Assembly (NCBI GenBank): GCA_029260415.1
Contig: JAJDDH010000043.1
Span: 1 to 8,209 of the forward strand
DNA from: Phycisphaerales bacterium
Lineage (GTDB): Bacteria; Planctomycetota; Phycisphaerae; Phycisphaerales; UBA1924
DNA: 8,209 nucleotides
Direction: 5' to 3'
In this document: piece by piece, positions 1 to 6,198 of the stretch
How positions within the stretch are numbered: the first letter of the stretch is position 1
How the letters are laid out: each line of letters opens with the position of its first letter
Notes under the pieces: model-generated
What the model saw: only the letters and a program-made list of their open reading frames with translations
Told to the model about the DNA's origin: nothing
The model's database searches: none
Program-made: the position numbers and the translations under genes

Positions 1-1
1 C

Positions 2-559
2 CAGCCCTTCTTCGACGAGTCGGGCCTCGACATCCAGGCGCCCGAGCAGATGAACGGCGCCTCCGACCACACCTCCTTCTACCAGAAGAAGGTCCCCGTC
101 CTCTTCTCCATCATCGCCGACTTCCACGAGGACTACCACACGCCCAACGACGTCTCCTGGAAGATCAACCGCGTGGGCGCCGTCAAGACTGTCAACATGT
201 ACCACCAGATCGTCCTCGCCGCCGCGGCGCGCCCCGAGCGCTTCGCCTTCGTCGAGTCCGAGCAGCCCAGGCGCCAGCGCGGCCCGGGCAACATCAAGGT
301 CCGAGTCGGCATCATGCCCGGCAGCTACGCCAACGATGAGCCCGGCATCCCGATCGGAGGCGTCTCCCCCGATGGCCCCGCCTCCAAGGCCGGCATGCAG
401 GAGGGCGACCGCCTCGTCCGCTGGGACGGCCAGAAGGTCGGCTCCATCGAGGACTGGATGACCCTGCTCGCCCGCCACGAGCCCGGCGACCAGATCAAGA
501 TCGGCGTCAAGCGCGACGGCGAGGAGGTCACCCTCGACCTCACCCTCGAAGGCCGCTAA
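2..559 (+). CDS. M28-family metallopeptidase with C-terminal PDZ domain, 3' part
   Basis: This is the C-terminal part of a zinc-dependent peptidase of family M28 (aminopeptidase Y/S type); the frame is open to the left edge, so the start lies outside. Visible are the family blocks SDHTSFYQKKVPVLF and DYHTPND. By family knowledge the His of DYHTPND (codon 137-139) is the last zinc ligand; the other ligands lie upstream of the window. From about 299 to the stop there is a PDZ domain, with the ligand-groove segment GIPIGGVSPDGPASKAGMQEGDR and the strand DQIKIGVKRDGEEVTLDL. M28 plus PDZ is a known arrangement in secreted or periplasmic enzymes; a signal peptide cannot be checked here. The Arg/Pro/Gln-rich stretch between the domains is probably a linker. 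The gene ends 26 bases before a strong terminator, so it is the last gene of its transcript. The substrate is unknown. Confidence 0.88.
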   Translation, partial: QPFFDESGLDIQAPEQMNGASDHTSFYQKKVPVLFSIIADFHEDYHTPNDVSWKINRVGAVKTVNMYHQIVLAAAARPERFAFVESEQPRRQRGPGNIKVRVGIMPGSYANDEPGIPIGGVSPDGPASKAGMQEGDRLVRWDGQKVGSIEDWMTLLARHEPGDQIKIGVKRDGEEVTLDLTLEGR

Positions 560-585
560 GCGGCGCAACCCTCACCGACACCTTC

Positions 586-617
586 AAGGGCCCGCGATCC
601 GTCGCGGGCCCTTGTTT
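586..617 (+). terminator. Rho-independent terminator of the M28-PDZ gene
   Basis: A perfect 12-bp stem (AAGGGCCCGCGA at 586-597 with its complement at 602-613) encloses the loop TCCG and is followed by GTTT. The stem is very GC-rich and the T-run short. It begins 26 bases after the stop codon at 557-559. Confidence 0.85.
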
Positions 618-732
618 CATTCTCATGCGCTCCAATCGCCCCCCGGAGCCCCCCAGGCGTCCTCGCGATCCCGACCACGCCCTCAGAATCAGGCAACCCG
701 AAGGAAGACTGGGCCGAAAACATGGGTGTCTG

Positions 733-738
733 TATACT
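733..738 (+). promoter_or_regulatory. Possible -10 box in the 307-base gap before the STN-protein gene
   Basis: TATACT at 733-738 is the only good -10-like hexamer in the gap 560-866, apart from the terminator already noted. It is preceded by TG and followed by CC. At 17-bp spacing the -35 position (710-715, TGGGCC) matches poorly. If used, it would give a leader of about 120 bases. Just before the Shine-Dalgarno site a small 5-bp hairpin can form (GTGCA 831-835 with TGCAC 847-851), but it is too weak to call a regulator. I see no gene, riboswitch or repeat in the rest of the gap. Confidence 0.35.
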
Positions 739-851
739 CCAGACGTCGACCTCCGGACGAGGCGACCGACGCCGTCCCCCCAGCCGCCTGTCGCGGCCCC
801 CGCCCGCGGGACAGCGCCCCCCACCGCCCGGTGCAACGCCGGGCACTGCAC

Positions 852-856
852 AGGAG
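852..856 (+). promoter_or_regulatory. Shine-Dalgarno site deciding the start at 867
   Basis: AGGAG ends 10 bases before the ATG at 867. It supports this start over the longer open frame (from 612), whose first part overlaps the terminator tail and reads as Arg/Pro-rich non-coding sequence. It is the only clear Shine-Dalgarno site upstream of any gene start in the window. Confidence 0.65.
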
Positions 857-866
857 TCCCTACGCC

Positions 867-1742
867 ATGACCCGAACCACCCGGAACACCCCGAGACTGC
901 TCAGCGCCCCCGCGATCGCGATCCTCGCCGCGGGCCTCGCCCTGCCCATGACCGCGTCGTCGGCCGTGGCGCAGTCCAGCCAGTCACGCAAGGTCGTGGT
1001 CAACCCCAAGCGGGAAACCCTCGTCCGCCTCTCCAAGCCCATGACCATCAACCTCGAGCAGCAACGCCTCGAGGACGTCATCCAGTTCGCCGCCGACTTC
1101 TCGGGCGCCAGCCTCGACGCGCTCTGGCTCGACGACAACAACAGCTCGGGCATGGACCCCGACCTCGAGATCACCATCAAGATCCAGGACGGCACCGTCC
1201 TCGACCTGCTCGAACGCGTCCTGGCCAAGTCCGCCGAGGACGCGGGCTTCCCCGAGAGCTTCACCTGGCAGCTCACGCCCCACGGCGCCTTCGAGATGGG
1301 CCCCAAGGACCGCCTGAACCGGCGCAAGACCACCGTCATGTACGACATCCACGATCTCATCATCGAGATCCCCGACTACGACGAGGCCCCCGAGTTCGAT
1401 CTCCAGTCCGTCCTGCAGGCCGGAGCCGGAGGCGGCGGCGGACAGAGCCCCTTCTCCGGGCAGACCACCGACCGCGAACGCGCGGACAAGCAGGACCTGG
1501 CCGACGAGATCATCCTGCTGGTCACCACCCTCGTTGAGCCCGACGAGTGGGTCGCCAACGGCGGCGACGGCGCCTCCGTCACCCACTACCAGGAGCACCT
1601 GATCGTCCGCGCCCCCGACTACATCCACCGCCAGCTCAACGGGTACGCCTTCTGGCCCCGCAACCTCACCCGCGCCGCCTACACCGACGGGCGCCGACGC
1701 GTGGACGTCCTGCCCGACCCGGGCGCCCGCCAGGGCCCGTAA
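867..1742 (+). CDS. Secreted protein with an STN/secretin-N-like domain, 291 aa, function unknown
   Basis: The ATG at 867 is chosen because it gives a typical signal peptide: Arg-rich start, hydrophobic core at residues 14-30 and an AVA|QS cleavage site after residue 35. A region at about 56-121 (PMTINLEQQRLEDVIQFAAD ... ITIKIQDGTVLDLLERVL) resembles the STN/secretin-N fold: a short beta strand, an 'LEDVIQFAADFSGAS' helix and a second 'V-DLLERVL' helix. Then come YDIHDLIIEIPDY (159-171), a Gly-rich linker (186-192), and ADEIILLVTTLVEPDEW with NGGDGASV and a final HLIVRAP strand. From memory, this order (STN-like block, YDIxDL, flexible linker, VEPxxW-NGG) is common in orphan secreted proteins of Planctomycetota. 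There is no secretin pore or TonB barrel in this protein, so it is not a complete secretin or receptor. It stands alone between two terminators. The C-terminal 40 residues are Arg-rich and unlike a domain I know. The role is unknown. Confidence 0.8.
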   Translation: MTRTTRNTPRLLSAPAIAILAAGLALPMTASSAVAQSSQSRKVVVNPKRETLVRLSKPMTINLEQQRLEDVIQFAADFSGASLDALWLDDNNSSGMDPDLEITIKIQDGTVLDLLERVLAKSAEDAGFPESFTWQLTPHGAFEMGPKDRLNRRKTTVMYDIHDLIIEIPDYDEAPEFDLQSVLQAGAGGGGGQSPFSGQTTDRERADKQDLADEIILLVTTLVEPDEWVANGGDGASVTHYQEHLIVRAPDYIHRQLNGYAFWPRNLTRAAYTDGRRRVDVLPDPGARQGP

Positions 1743-1768
1743 CACGACGCGCCATCCTCACCCTCTCG

Positions 1769-1805
1769 CACGCCGCTCGGACAATCGGGCGGCGTGTTTG
1801 TTTCT
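1769..1805 (+). terminator. Rho-independent terminator after the STN-protein gene
   Basis: An 11-bp stem with one G-T wobble (CACGCCGCTCG at 1769-1779 with CGGGCGGCGTG at 1786-1796) has the loop GACAAT and is followed directly by TTTGTTTCT. It lies 26 bases after the stop at 1742 and isolates the STN gene from the sulfotransferase array. Confidence 0.85.
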
Positions 1806-1813
1806 CCCCCGTG

Positions 1814-1819
1814 TAGAAT
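1814..1819 (+). promoter_or_regulatory. -10-like box of the sulfotransferase array, possible leaderless start
   Basis: TAGAAT lies 8 bases before the ATG at 1828 and 18 bases after the terminator stem. There is no Shine-Dalgarno sequence between it and the ATG (CCCCGCCC). This distance would place transcription initiation at or next to the ATG, giving a leaderless mRNA. No convincing -35 is seen at 16-18 bp (region 1790-1797). Confidence 0.45.
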
Positions 1820-1827
1820 CCCCGCCC

Positions 1828-3285
1828 ATGCCCCGCCGACCCGCCCCAAACCGCCCCGCGCCCCCGCCCAGCCAGGCCGCGGCCCGGGCGATCAAGGCCT
1901 ACGAGTCGGGCGACAACCGCGCCGCGCTCGCCCTGGCGACGCAGGCGCTCCAGGCCCACCCCCGCAACGCGGACCTGCTCCACCTCATGGGCGGCGCGCT
2001 CGCCCGCCTGGGCAACCCCGCCGAATCGCTCGCCAGGCTCCTGCAGGCCGACAAAGCCCAGCCCATGAACCCCGCGATCCTCCTCTCGATCGCCCAGACC
2101 CAGCGCACACTCCAACGCTTCGACGAGATGAACACCACCATCGAGCGCGTGCTCTACCTCGCCCCCAAGCTCCCCCAGGCGCTGAGCCTCAAGGCCCAGT
2201 CCCTCCGCGAGCAGGGGCGCTACGACGACGCGGGCAGGATCCTCGCGCCCGCGATCGACTCGGGCACGGACGACCCCATCCTGCTCATGGCCCACGCCGA
2301 GCTGTGCGCCGCCACCCGCGACACCGACGCGGGCATCGACTCCTGCGAGCGCGCCCTGGCCCGCGATGACCTCCGACCCAACGTCCGGCGCTTCGCCCTG
2401 TTCACCCTCGGCGCCCTGCTCGACCACGCCCAGCGCTACGACGACGCCTTCGACGCCTACGCCCGAGCCAACGCCATGCTCGAGCCGGGCAGAGTCACCC
2501 CCGCGGCCTCAGTCATCGAAACCTGGTCCCCCGACCGACTCGCGCAGATCGACCCCGCGCCCGACGCCTCCGACCTGCCCCTGCTCATCGTGGGCATGCC
2601 CCGCTCGGGCACCACGCTCATCGAGCAGATGCTCGCGGCCCACCCGCGCGTCGAGACCGTGGGCGAGTCCCACGCCCTGCCCGATCTGGCCCGCGCCATC
2701 CCCGCCGAGCAGATCAACGCGGGGGTCGCCGCCTCGTTGGGCCAGCGGTACCTGGGCGCGCTCCGCGCCGCGGCCACCGACGACACCGCCCGCGTGCTCG
2801 ACAAGATGCCCGGCAACTACCTGCACCTGGGCCTGCTCAGCCGCGCCTGCCCGGGCGCCCGCGTCATCCACGCCCAGCGCGACCCGCGCGACGTCTGCCT
2901 CTCGTGCTACTTCCAGAACTTCGGCAGCGCGCACTCCTACTCGCGCGACCTGGCCCTGTGCGCCACCCAGTACGCCCAGCACCTCAGGATCATGGACCAC
3001 TGGCGCGCCGTGCTGGACCCGCCCATCCTCGACGTTCATTACGAGGACGTGGTGAGCGACCCCGAGCCCTGCGTCTGCGCCATGCTCGACTTCGCGGCCC
3101 TGGCGTTCGACGACGCCTGCCTGCGCCACCACGAATCCGCCCGCACCGTGACCACCCGCTCCAGCGATCAGGTCCGCCGACCGGTGTACCGTTCCAGCCT
3201 CGCCCGCTGGCGGCGCTACGAGAAGCACATCCAACCCCTGACCGACGCCCTCCGCGACGCGGGCGTCCAGCTCCCGGACAACTGA
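1828..3285 (+). CDS. TPR-sulfotransferase, first of four tandem copies (ST-A), 485 aa
   Basis: Predicted PAPS-dependent sulfotransferase, cytoplasmic (no signal peptide or membrane segment). The N-terminal part (about 17-215) is a chain of degenerate TPR helices, for example ALALATQALQAHPRNADLLH and YDDAFDAYARANAML, presumably binding the acceptor. The C-terminal domain (about 250-485) is of the Sulfotransfer_3 type. It has the 5'-phosphosulfate loop GMPRSGTTL (R259), AAHPRVETVGES with E280, DKMPGN with K326, the 3'-phosphate motif RDPRDVCLS (R351-S359), and SSDQVRRPVYRSSLARW with S445. These line up in order with the tyrosylprotein sulfotransferase motifs; without a gap, E280 falls on the catalytic Glu. 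The ATG at 1828 is preferred over a TTG at 1798, which lies in the terminator's T-run. The N-terminal 15 residues are Pro/Arg-rich. The stop overlaps the spacing to ST-B (one base), so they are probably cotranscribed. The acceptor is unknown. Confidence 0.9.
   Translation: MPRRPAPNRPAPPPSQAAARAIKAYESGDNRAALALATQALQAHPRNADLLHLMGGALARLGNPAESLARLLQADKAQPMNPAILLSIAQTQRTLQRFDEMNTTIERVLYLAPKLPQALSLKAQSLREQGRYDDAGRILAPAIDSGTDDPILLMAHAELCAATRDTDAGIDSCERALARDDLRPNVRRFALFTLGALLDHAQRYDDAFDAYARANAMLEPGRVTPAASVIETWSPDRLAQIDPAPDASDLPLLIVGMPRSGTTLIEQMLAAHPRVETVGESHALPDLARAIPAEQINAGVAASLGQRYLGALRAAATDDTARVLDKMPGNYLHLGLLSRACPGARVIHAQRDPRDVCLSCYFQNFGSAHSYSRDLALCATQYAQHLRIMDHWRAVLDPPILDVHYEDVVSDPEPCVCAMLDFAALAFDDACLRHHESARTVTTRSSDQVRRPVYRSSLARWRRYEKHIQPLTDALRDAGVQLPDN
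2875..2916 (+). repeat. 42-nt segment identical in ST-A, ST-B and ST-C
   Basis: Fourteen codons encoding QRDPRDVCLSCYFQ (the 3'-phosphate-binding motif) are identical base for base at 2875-2916 (ST-A), 4322-4363 (ST-B) and 5788-5829 (ST-C), including optional codons such as CCG for Pro and TCG for Ser. ST-D (7222-7263) differs at several codons. The flanks diverge quickly in all copies. Confidence 0.85.
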
Positions 3286-3286
3286 C

Positions 3287-4729
3287 GTGCCCCAGCCCCC
3301 CAGACAGCTCAGCCCCAAGCTCGCCCTCGAGGACGCCCGCAAGCGCATCGCCGCCGCGGACTTCCGCGGCGCCGCCCAGACCGCGCTCACCGCCCTGGCC
3401 ACCCGCAAGCGCGACCCGGAGCTGCTCGCGGTGCTGGGCGTGGCGCTCACGCGCGCCGGGCACGCCGCCGAGGCGCTGCCCCACCTGCTCGACTCGCTCC
3501 GCCACCGCCCGGTCCACCCCGCGACCCTGCTGGATCTGGCCAACTGCCACCGCCACCTGGGTGAGACCGACCGCGCCTTCGAGGCCATCGACACCGCCCT
3601 CATGTACAAGCCCGACTACGCCCCGGCGCTGCAGGGCAAGGCCATGCTCCTGATGACGCTCGGGCGCCACGACGAGGCCTGGGACCTCATCCAGCCCCAC
3701 GCGACCAAGGCCTCGCCCGAGCCCACCCTCGTGCTCGCCTATGCCGCGCTGTGCCGCAGCAAGGACCGACCCGAGGACGCCGAGCGCGCCATCGCCTCCA
3801 TGCTCGCCCGCACCGAACTCAAGCCCACCGCCAAACGCCAGGCCATGTTCGAGCTCGGGCACGCCCTCGACGCCCAGGCCCGCTACGACGAGGCCTTCGA
3901 GTCCTTCACCCGCGGCAACGAGCTCAGCCCGACCCGCGCCGAGGTCGACCCGGACGCCATCCGCACCACCTGGACGCCCGAACTCATCGACAGACTCCCC
4001 GTCAGCCCCGAGACCTCCGACCTGCCCGTGCTGGTTGTCGGGATGCCCCGCTCGGGCACGAGCCTGTTCGAGCAGGTGGTCTGTGCGCATCCCAAGGCCG
4101 AGGGCATCGGCGAGTCCCCCCTGCTCGCCCAGCTCATGAACAAGACCCCGATGCGCTCGCTCACGCCCAAGCAGGCGCAGTTCGCGGGCGGCGCCTACCT
4201 CATGGCCCTGGGCGCGCCCATGACGCCAGAGACCACCCGCGTGCTCGACAAGATGCCGGGCAACGACGTCGCCATCGGCTTCGCCAGCCGCGTCATCCCG
4301 GGCGTCCGCGTCGTCTGGCGCCAGCGCGACCCGCGCGACGTCTGCCTCTCGTGCTACTTCCAGGACTTCGGCGCCAACCTCACCTTCACCCAGGACCTGG
4401 GCGCCTGCGCCCGCCGCCTGATCGCGGGCCAGCGCCTCATGCGACACTGGCAGGACACGCTCAACACCCCAATCCTCGAGGACCGCTACGAGCGGTTCGT
4501 CGAGAACCCCGAGGCCTCCATCCGCCGGGCGCTGGACTTCCTGGGCCTGGAGTACGACCAGCGCTGCCTGGACTTCCACACGAGCAAGCGCCGGATGGAC
4601 ACCGCGAGCATGTCGCAGGTCCGCCGCCCGGTCTTCGACACCTCTGTCGCCCGCTGGCGCCACTACGAGGCCCACCTGGACCCCGTGCTCCGGGCCATGC
4701 GTGAGGCCGGGATCCGGGCCGAGGACTAG
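3287..4729 (+). CDS. TPR-sulfotransferase, second copy (ST-B), 480 aa, GTG start
   Basis: Same architecture as ST-A: TPR helices at about 17-215 (for example HAAEALPHLLDSLRHRPVHP and YDEAFESFTRGNELSP), then the sulfotransferase domain. Its motifs are GMPRSGTSL (R255; Ser replaces the second Thr), HPKAEGIGES (E276), DKMPGN (K322), RDPRDVCLSCYFQDF (R347) and SMSQVRRPVFDTSVARW (S441). It differs from the others in Ser instead of Asp/Ala before QVR, in a Cys at 266 and in the residues after DKMPGN (DVAIG), which may affect the acceptor site (inference). The GTG at 3287 follows the ST-A stop (TGA 3283-3285) after one base with no Shine-Dalgarno sequence, so translation is probably coupled to ST-A. 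A downstream start would remove the first TPR helix. Predicted cytoplasmic, PAPS-dependent; substrate unknown. Confidence 0.88.
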   Translation: MPQPPRQLSPKLALEDARKRIAAADFRGAAQTALTALATRKRDPELLAVLGVALTRAGHAAEALPHLLDSLRHRPVHPATLLDLANCHRHLGETDRAFEAIDTALMYKPDYAPALQGKAMLLMTLGRHDEAWDLIQPHATKASPEPTLVLAYAALCRSKDRPEDAERAIASMLARTELKPTAKRQAMFELGHALDAQARYDEAFESFTRGNELSPTRAEVDPDAIRTTWTPELIDRLPVSPETSDLPVLVVGMPRSGTSLFEQVVCAHPKAEGIGESPLLAQLMNKTPMRSLTPKQAQFAGGAYLMALGAPMTPETTRVLDKMPGNDVAIGFASRVIPGVRVVWRQRDPRDVCLSCYFQDFGANLTFTQDLGACARRLIAGQRLMRHWQDTLNTPILEDRYERFVENPEASIRRALDFLGLEYDQRCLDFHTSKRRMDTASMSQVRRPVFDTSVARWRHYEAHLDPVLRAMREAGIRAED

Positions 4730-4732
4730 ACT
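4727..4732 (+). promoter_or_regulatory. -10-like box overlapping the ST-B stop
   Basis: TAGACT includes the ST-B stop codon TAG (4727-4729) and lies exactly 8 bases before the ATG at 4741, the same distance as TAGAAT before ST-A. The 8-base spacer (CCCGACCC) has no Shine-Dalgarno sequence. It could start a leaderless ST-C/D transcript. There is no -35 match, and part of the hexamer is fixed by the stop codon, so chance is possible. Confidence 0.3.
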
Positions 4733-4740
4733 CCCGACCC

Positions 4741-6197
4741 ATGGCTGATCAGTTTGCATCGGGCGGTCTCGGGCTCAACGCGGCGGACGTCACGCGCCGG
4801 CGCGCCGTCCAGATGATCGAGATGGGCGAGTTCGACACCGCCATCGCCCTCGCGACCGACGCGCTCAAAGCCCGACCCCGCGACGCCCAGATGCTCTGGG
4901 TCATCGGCGAGGCCCTCACCGGGCTCGGGCGCCTCACCGACGCCGCCATCAAGCTCCGCCAGGCCCTGGGCGTCCACCCCGAGCACGACAACGCACTCTG
5001 CTCGCTGGCCGAGATCCACCGCATGCAAGGCGACCCCGAGAAGGCCCTCGAGCTCATCACCCGCGCCCGCGCCTTCTCCACCAGCACCCGCCCCTACACG
5101 CTTGGCGCGTCCATCCTCGCCGACATGGGCCAGTACGAGCAGGCCGCGGCCCTGCTCGAGCCCAAGATCAAGGTCGACAACCCGGACACCCGGATCGTCG
5201 TCGCCTACGCCGACCTGTGCATCGCCCTCAAGCAGCCCGAGATCGGGATCGACCTGCTCGAGGCCGCCCTGACCCGCGGCGAGCTGCACACGGGCGTGCG
5301 CTCGGGCGCGCTCATGATTCTCGGGCGCCTGCTCGACCGCGTCGGGCGCTACGACGACGCGTTCAACGCCTACAAGCGCGCCAACGACATGCGCTCCACC
5401 AACGAGGAGCAGCGGGCCGACGCGATATTCGAGGGCTGGTCCAAGGACGCCATCGCCGCCGCCCCGCGCACGCGCGTCAAGACCGACCGGTCCGTCCTGG
5501 TCGTGGGCATGCCCCGCTCGGGCACCACGCTGACCGAGAGCGTCATCGCCGCCCACCCCGACGCCGCGGGCGTGGGCGAGTCGCAGCTGCTCATGACCAT
5601 GCGCCGCGCGACCACCGCCGCGGAGCTGACCCAGGCCTCCGTGGACTCGATGGCCAAGCGGTACACCGACATGCTCGCCCGCGAGGGCTCCAAGACCGCG
5701 ACGCGCGTCGTGGACAAGATGCCCGACAACTACCAGAACCTCGGGCTCGCCGCGTGCGCCCTCCCCCAGACCCGCGTCGTCTGGTGCCAGCGCGACCCGC
5801 GCGACGTCTGCCTCTCGTGCTACTTCCAGAACTTTGGCACCCGCCACGCCTACACCTGCGACCTCGAGCTCACCGCCCAGCGCTATTTGCTGCACACTCA
5901 GCTCATGGAGCACTGGAAGAGCACTGGATCGCATCCACCGACATCCCCGTGCACGTCCTCCGCTACGAGGAGCTCGTCTCCGACCTGGACAGCCAGGTCC
6001 GCGCCCTGCTCGGGTTCCTGGGCCTGCCCTACGACGAGCGCTGCCTCGCCCCGCACAAGGCGACGGGCAAGGTCTCCACCGCCAGCCGCGACCAGGTCCG
6101 CCAGCCGATCTACGCGACCTCCAAGGCCCGCTGGAAACGCTACGAGAAGCACATCGGGCCCATGGTCGAGATCCTCGAAGCAGGCGGGGCCCTCTGA
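4741..6197 (+). pseudogene. TPR-sulfotransferase, third copy (ST-C), frameshifted by an 11-bp duplication
   Basis: The start ATG 4741 opens a normal TPR-sulfotransferase: TPR helices to about residue 220 (YDDAFNAYKRANDM near the end), GMPRSGTTL (R259), HPDAAGVGES (E280), DKMPDN (K326) and RDPRDVCLSCYFQNF (R351). At residue 392 (MEHW, 5905-5916) the frame breaks. The rest of the domain continues in another frame from 5919 to the TGA at 6195-6197: EHWIASTDIPVHVLRYEELV ... SRDQVRQPIYATSKARW. Deleting one 11-bp unit gives 481 aa and exactly 11 residues between HW and xYE, as in the three neighbours. Without correction the protein lacks the S-x-x-Q-V motif and reads on in frame into ST-D, giving 961 codons in one frame. 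Whether this is a true mutation or an assembly error cannot be decided here. Most other motifs are intact, so decay, if real, is recent. The gene precedes ST-D by one base and lacks a Shine-Dalgarno site. Confidence 0.8.
5908..5929 (+). repeat. 11-bp tandem duplication that breaks ST-C
   Basis: GAGCACTGGAA (5908-5918) is followed directly by GAGCACTGGAT (5919-5929), identical in 10 of 11 bases. Eleven is not a multiple of three, so one extra unit shifts the frame. Both units encode EHW in their own frame, which shows which part was duplicated. Confidence 0.9.
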
Positions 6198-6198
6198 C

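Noticed and set aside
612..866. Upstream extension of the STN-protein frame
   Set aside because: It starts inside the terminator, reads as Arg/Pro-rich low-complexity sequence and would bury the signal peptide. The Shine-Dalgarno site at 852-856 supports ATG 867.
722..1537. Long +frame (271 codons) overlapping the STN gene
   Set aside because: Arg/Pro/His-rich off-frame reading of the real gene, with no signal peptide or domain.
1798..1827. TTG start for ST-A at 1798
   Set aside because: It lies in the T-run of the terminator and adds ten residues with no match in the other copies.
5908..5930. Programmed -1 ribosomal frameshift in ST-C
   Set aside because: No slippery heptamer in the right phase (the bases are TGG AAG AGC) and no clear stimulatory structure. 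It would also add four residues (HWKE) absent from the paralogues, whereas removing one 11-bp unit fits exactly.
5930..6198. The out-of-frame stretch joining ST-C to ST-D as a selected linker domain
   Set aside because: The Ser/Thr/Pro/Arg-rich reading matches the off-frame reading of the other copies, where the same frame is also long and stop-free (for example 2366-3055). Absence of stops is expected from base composition.
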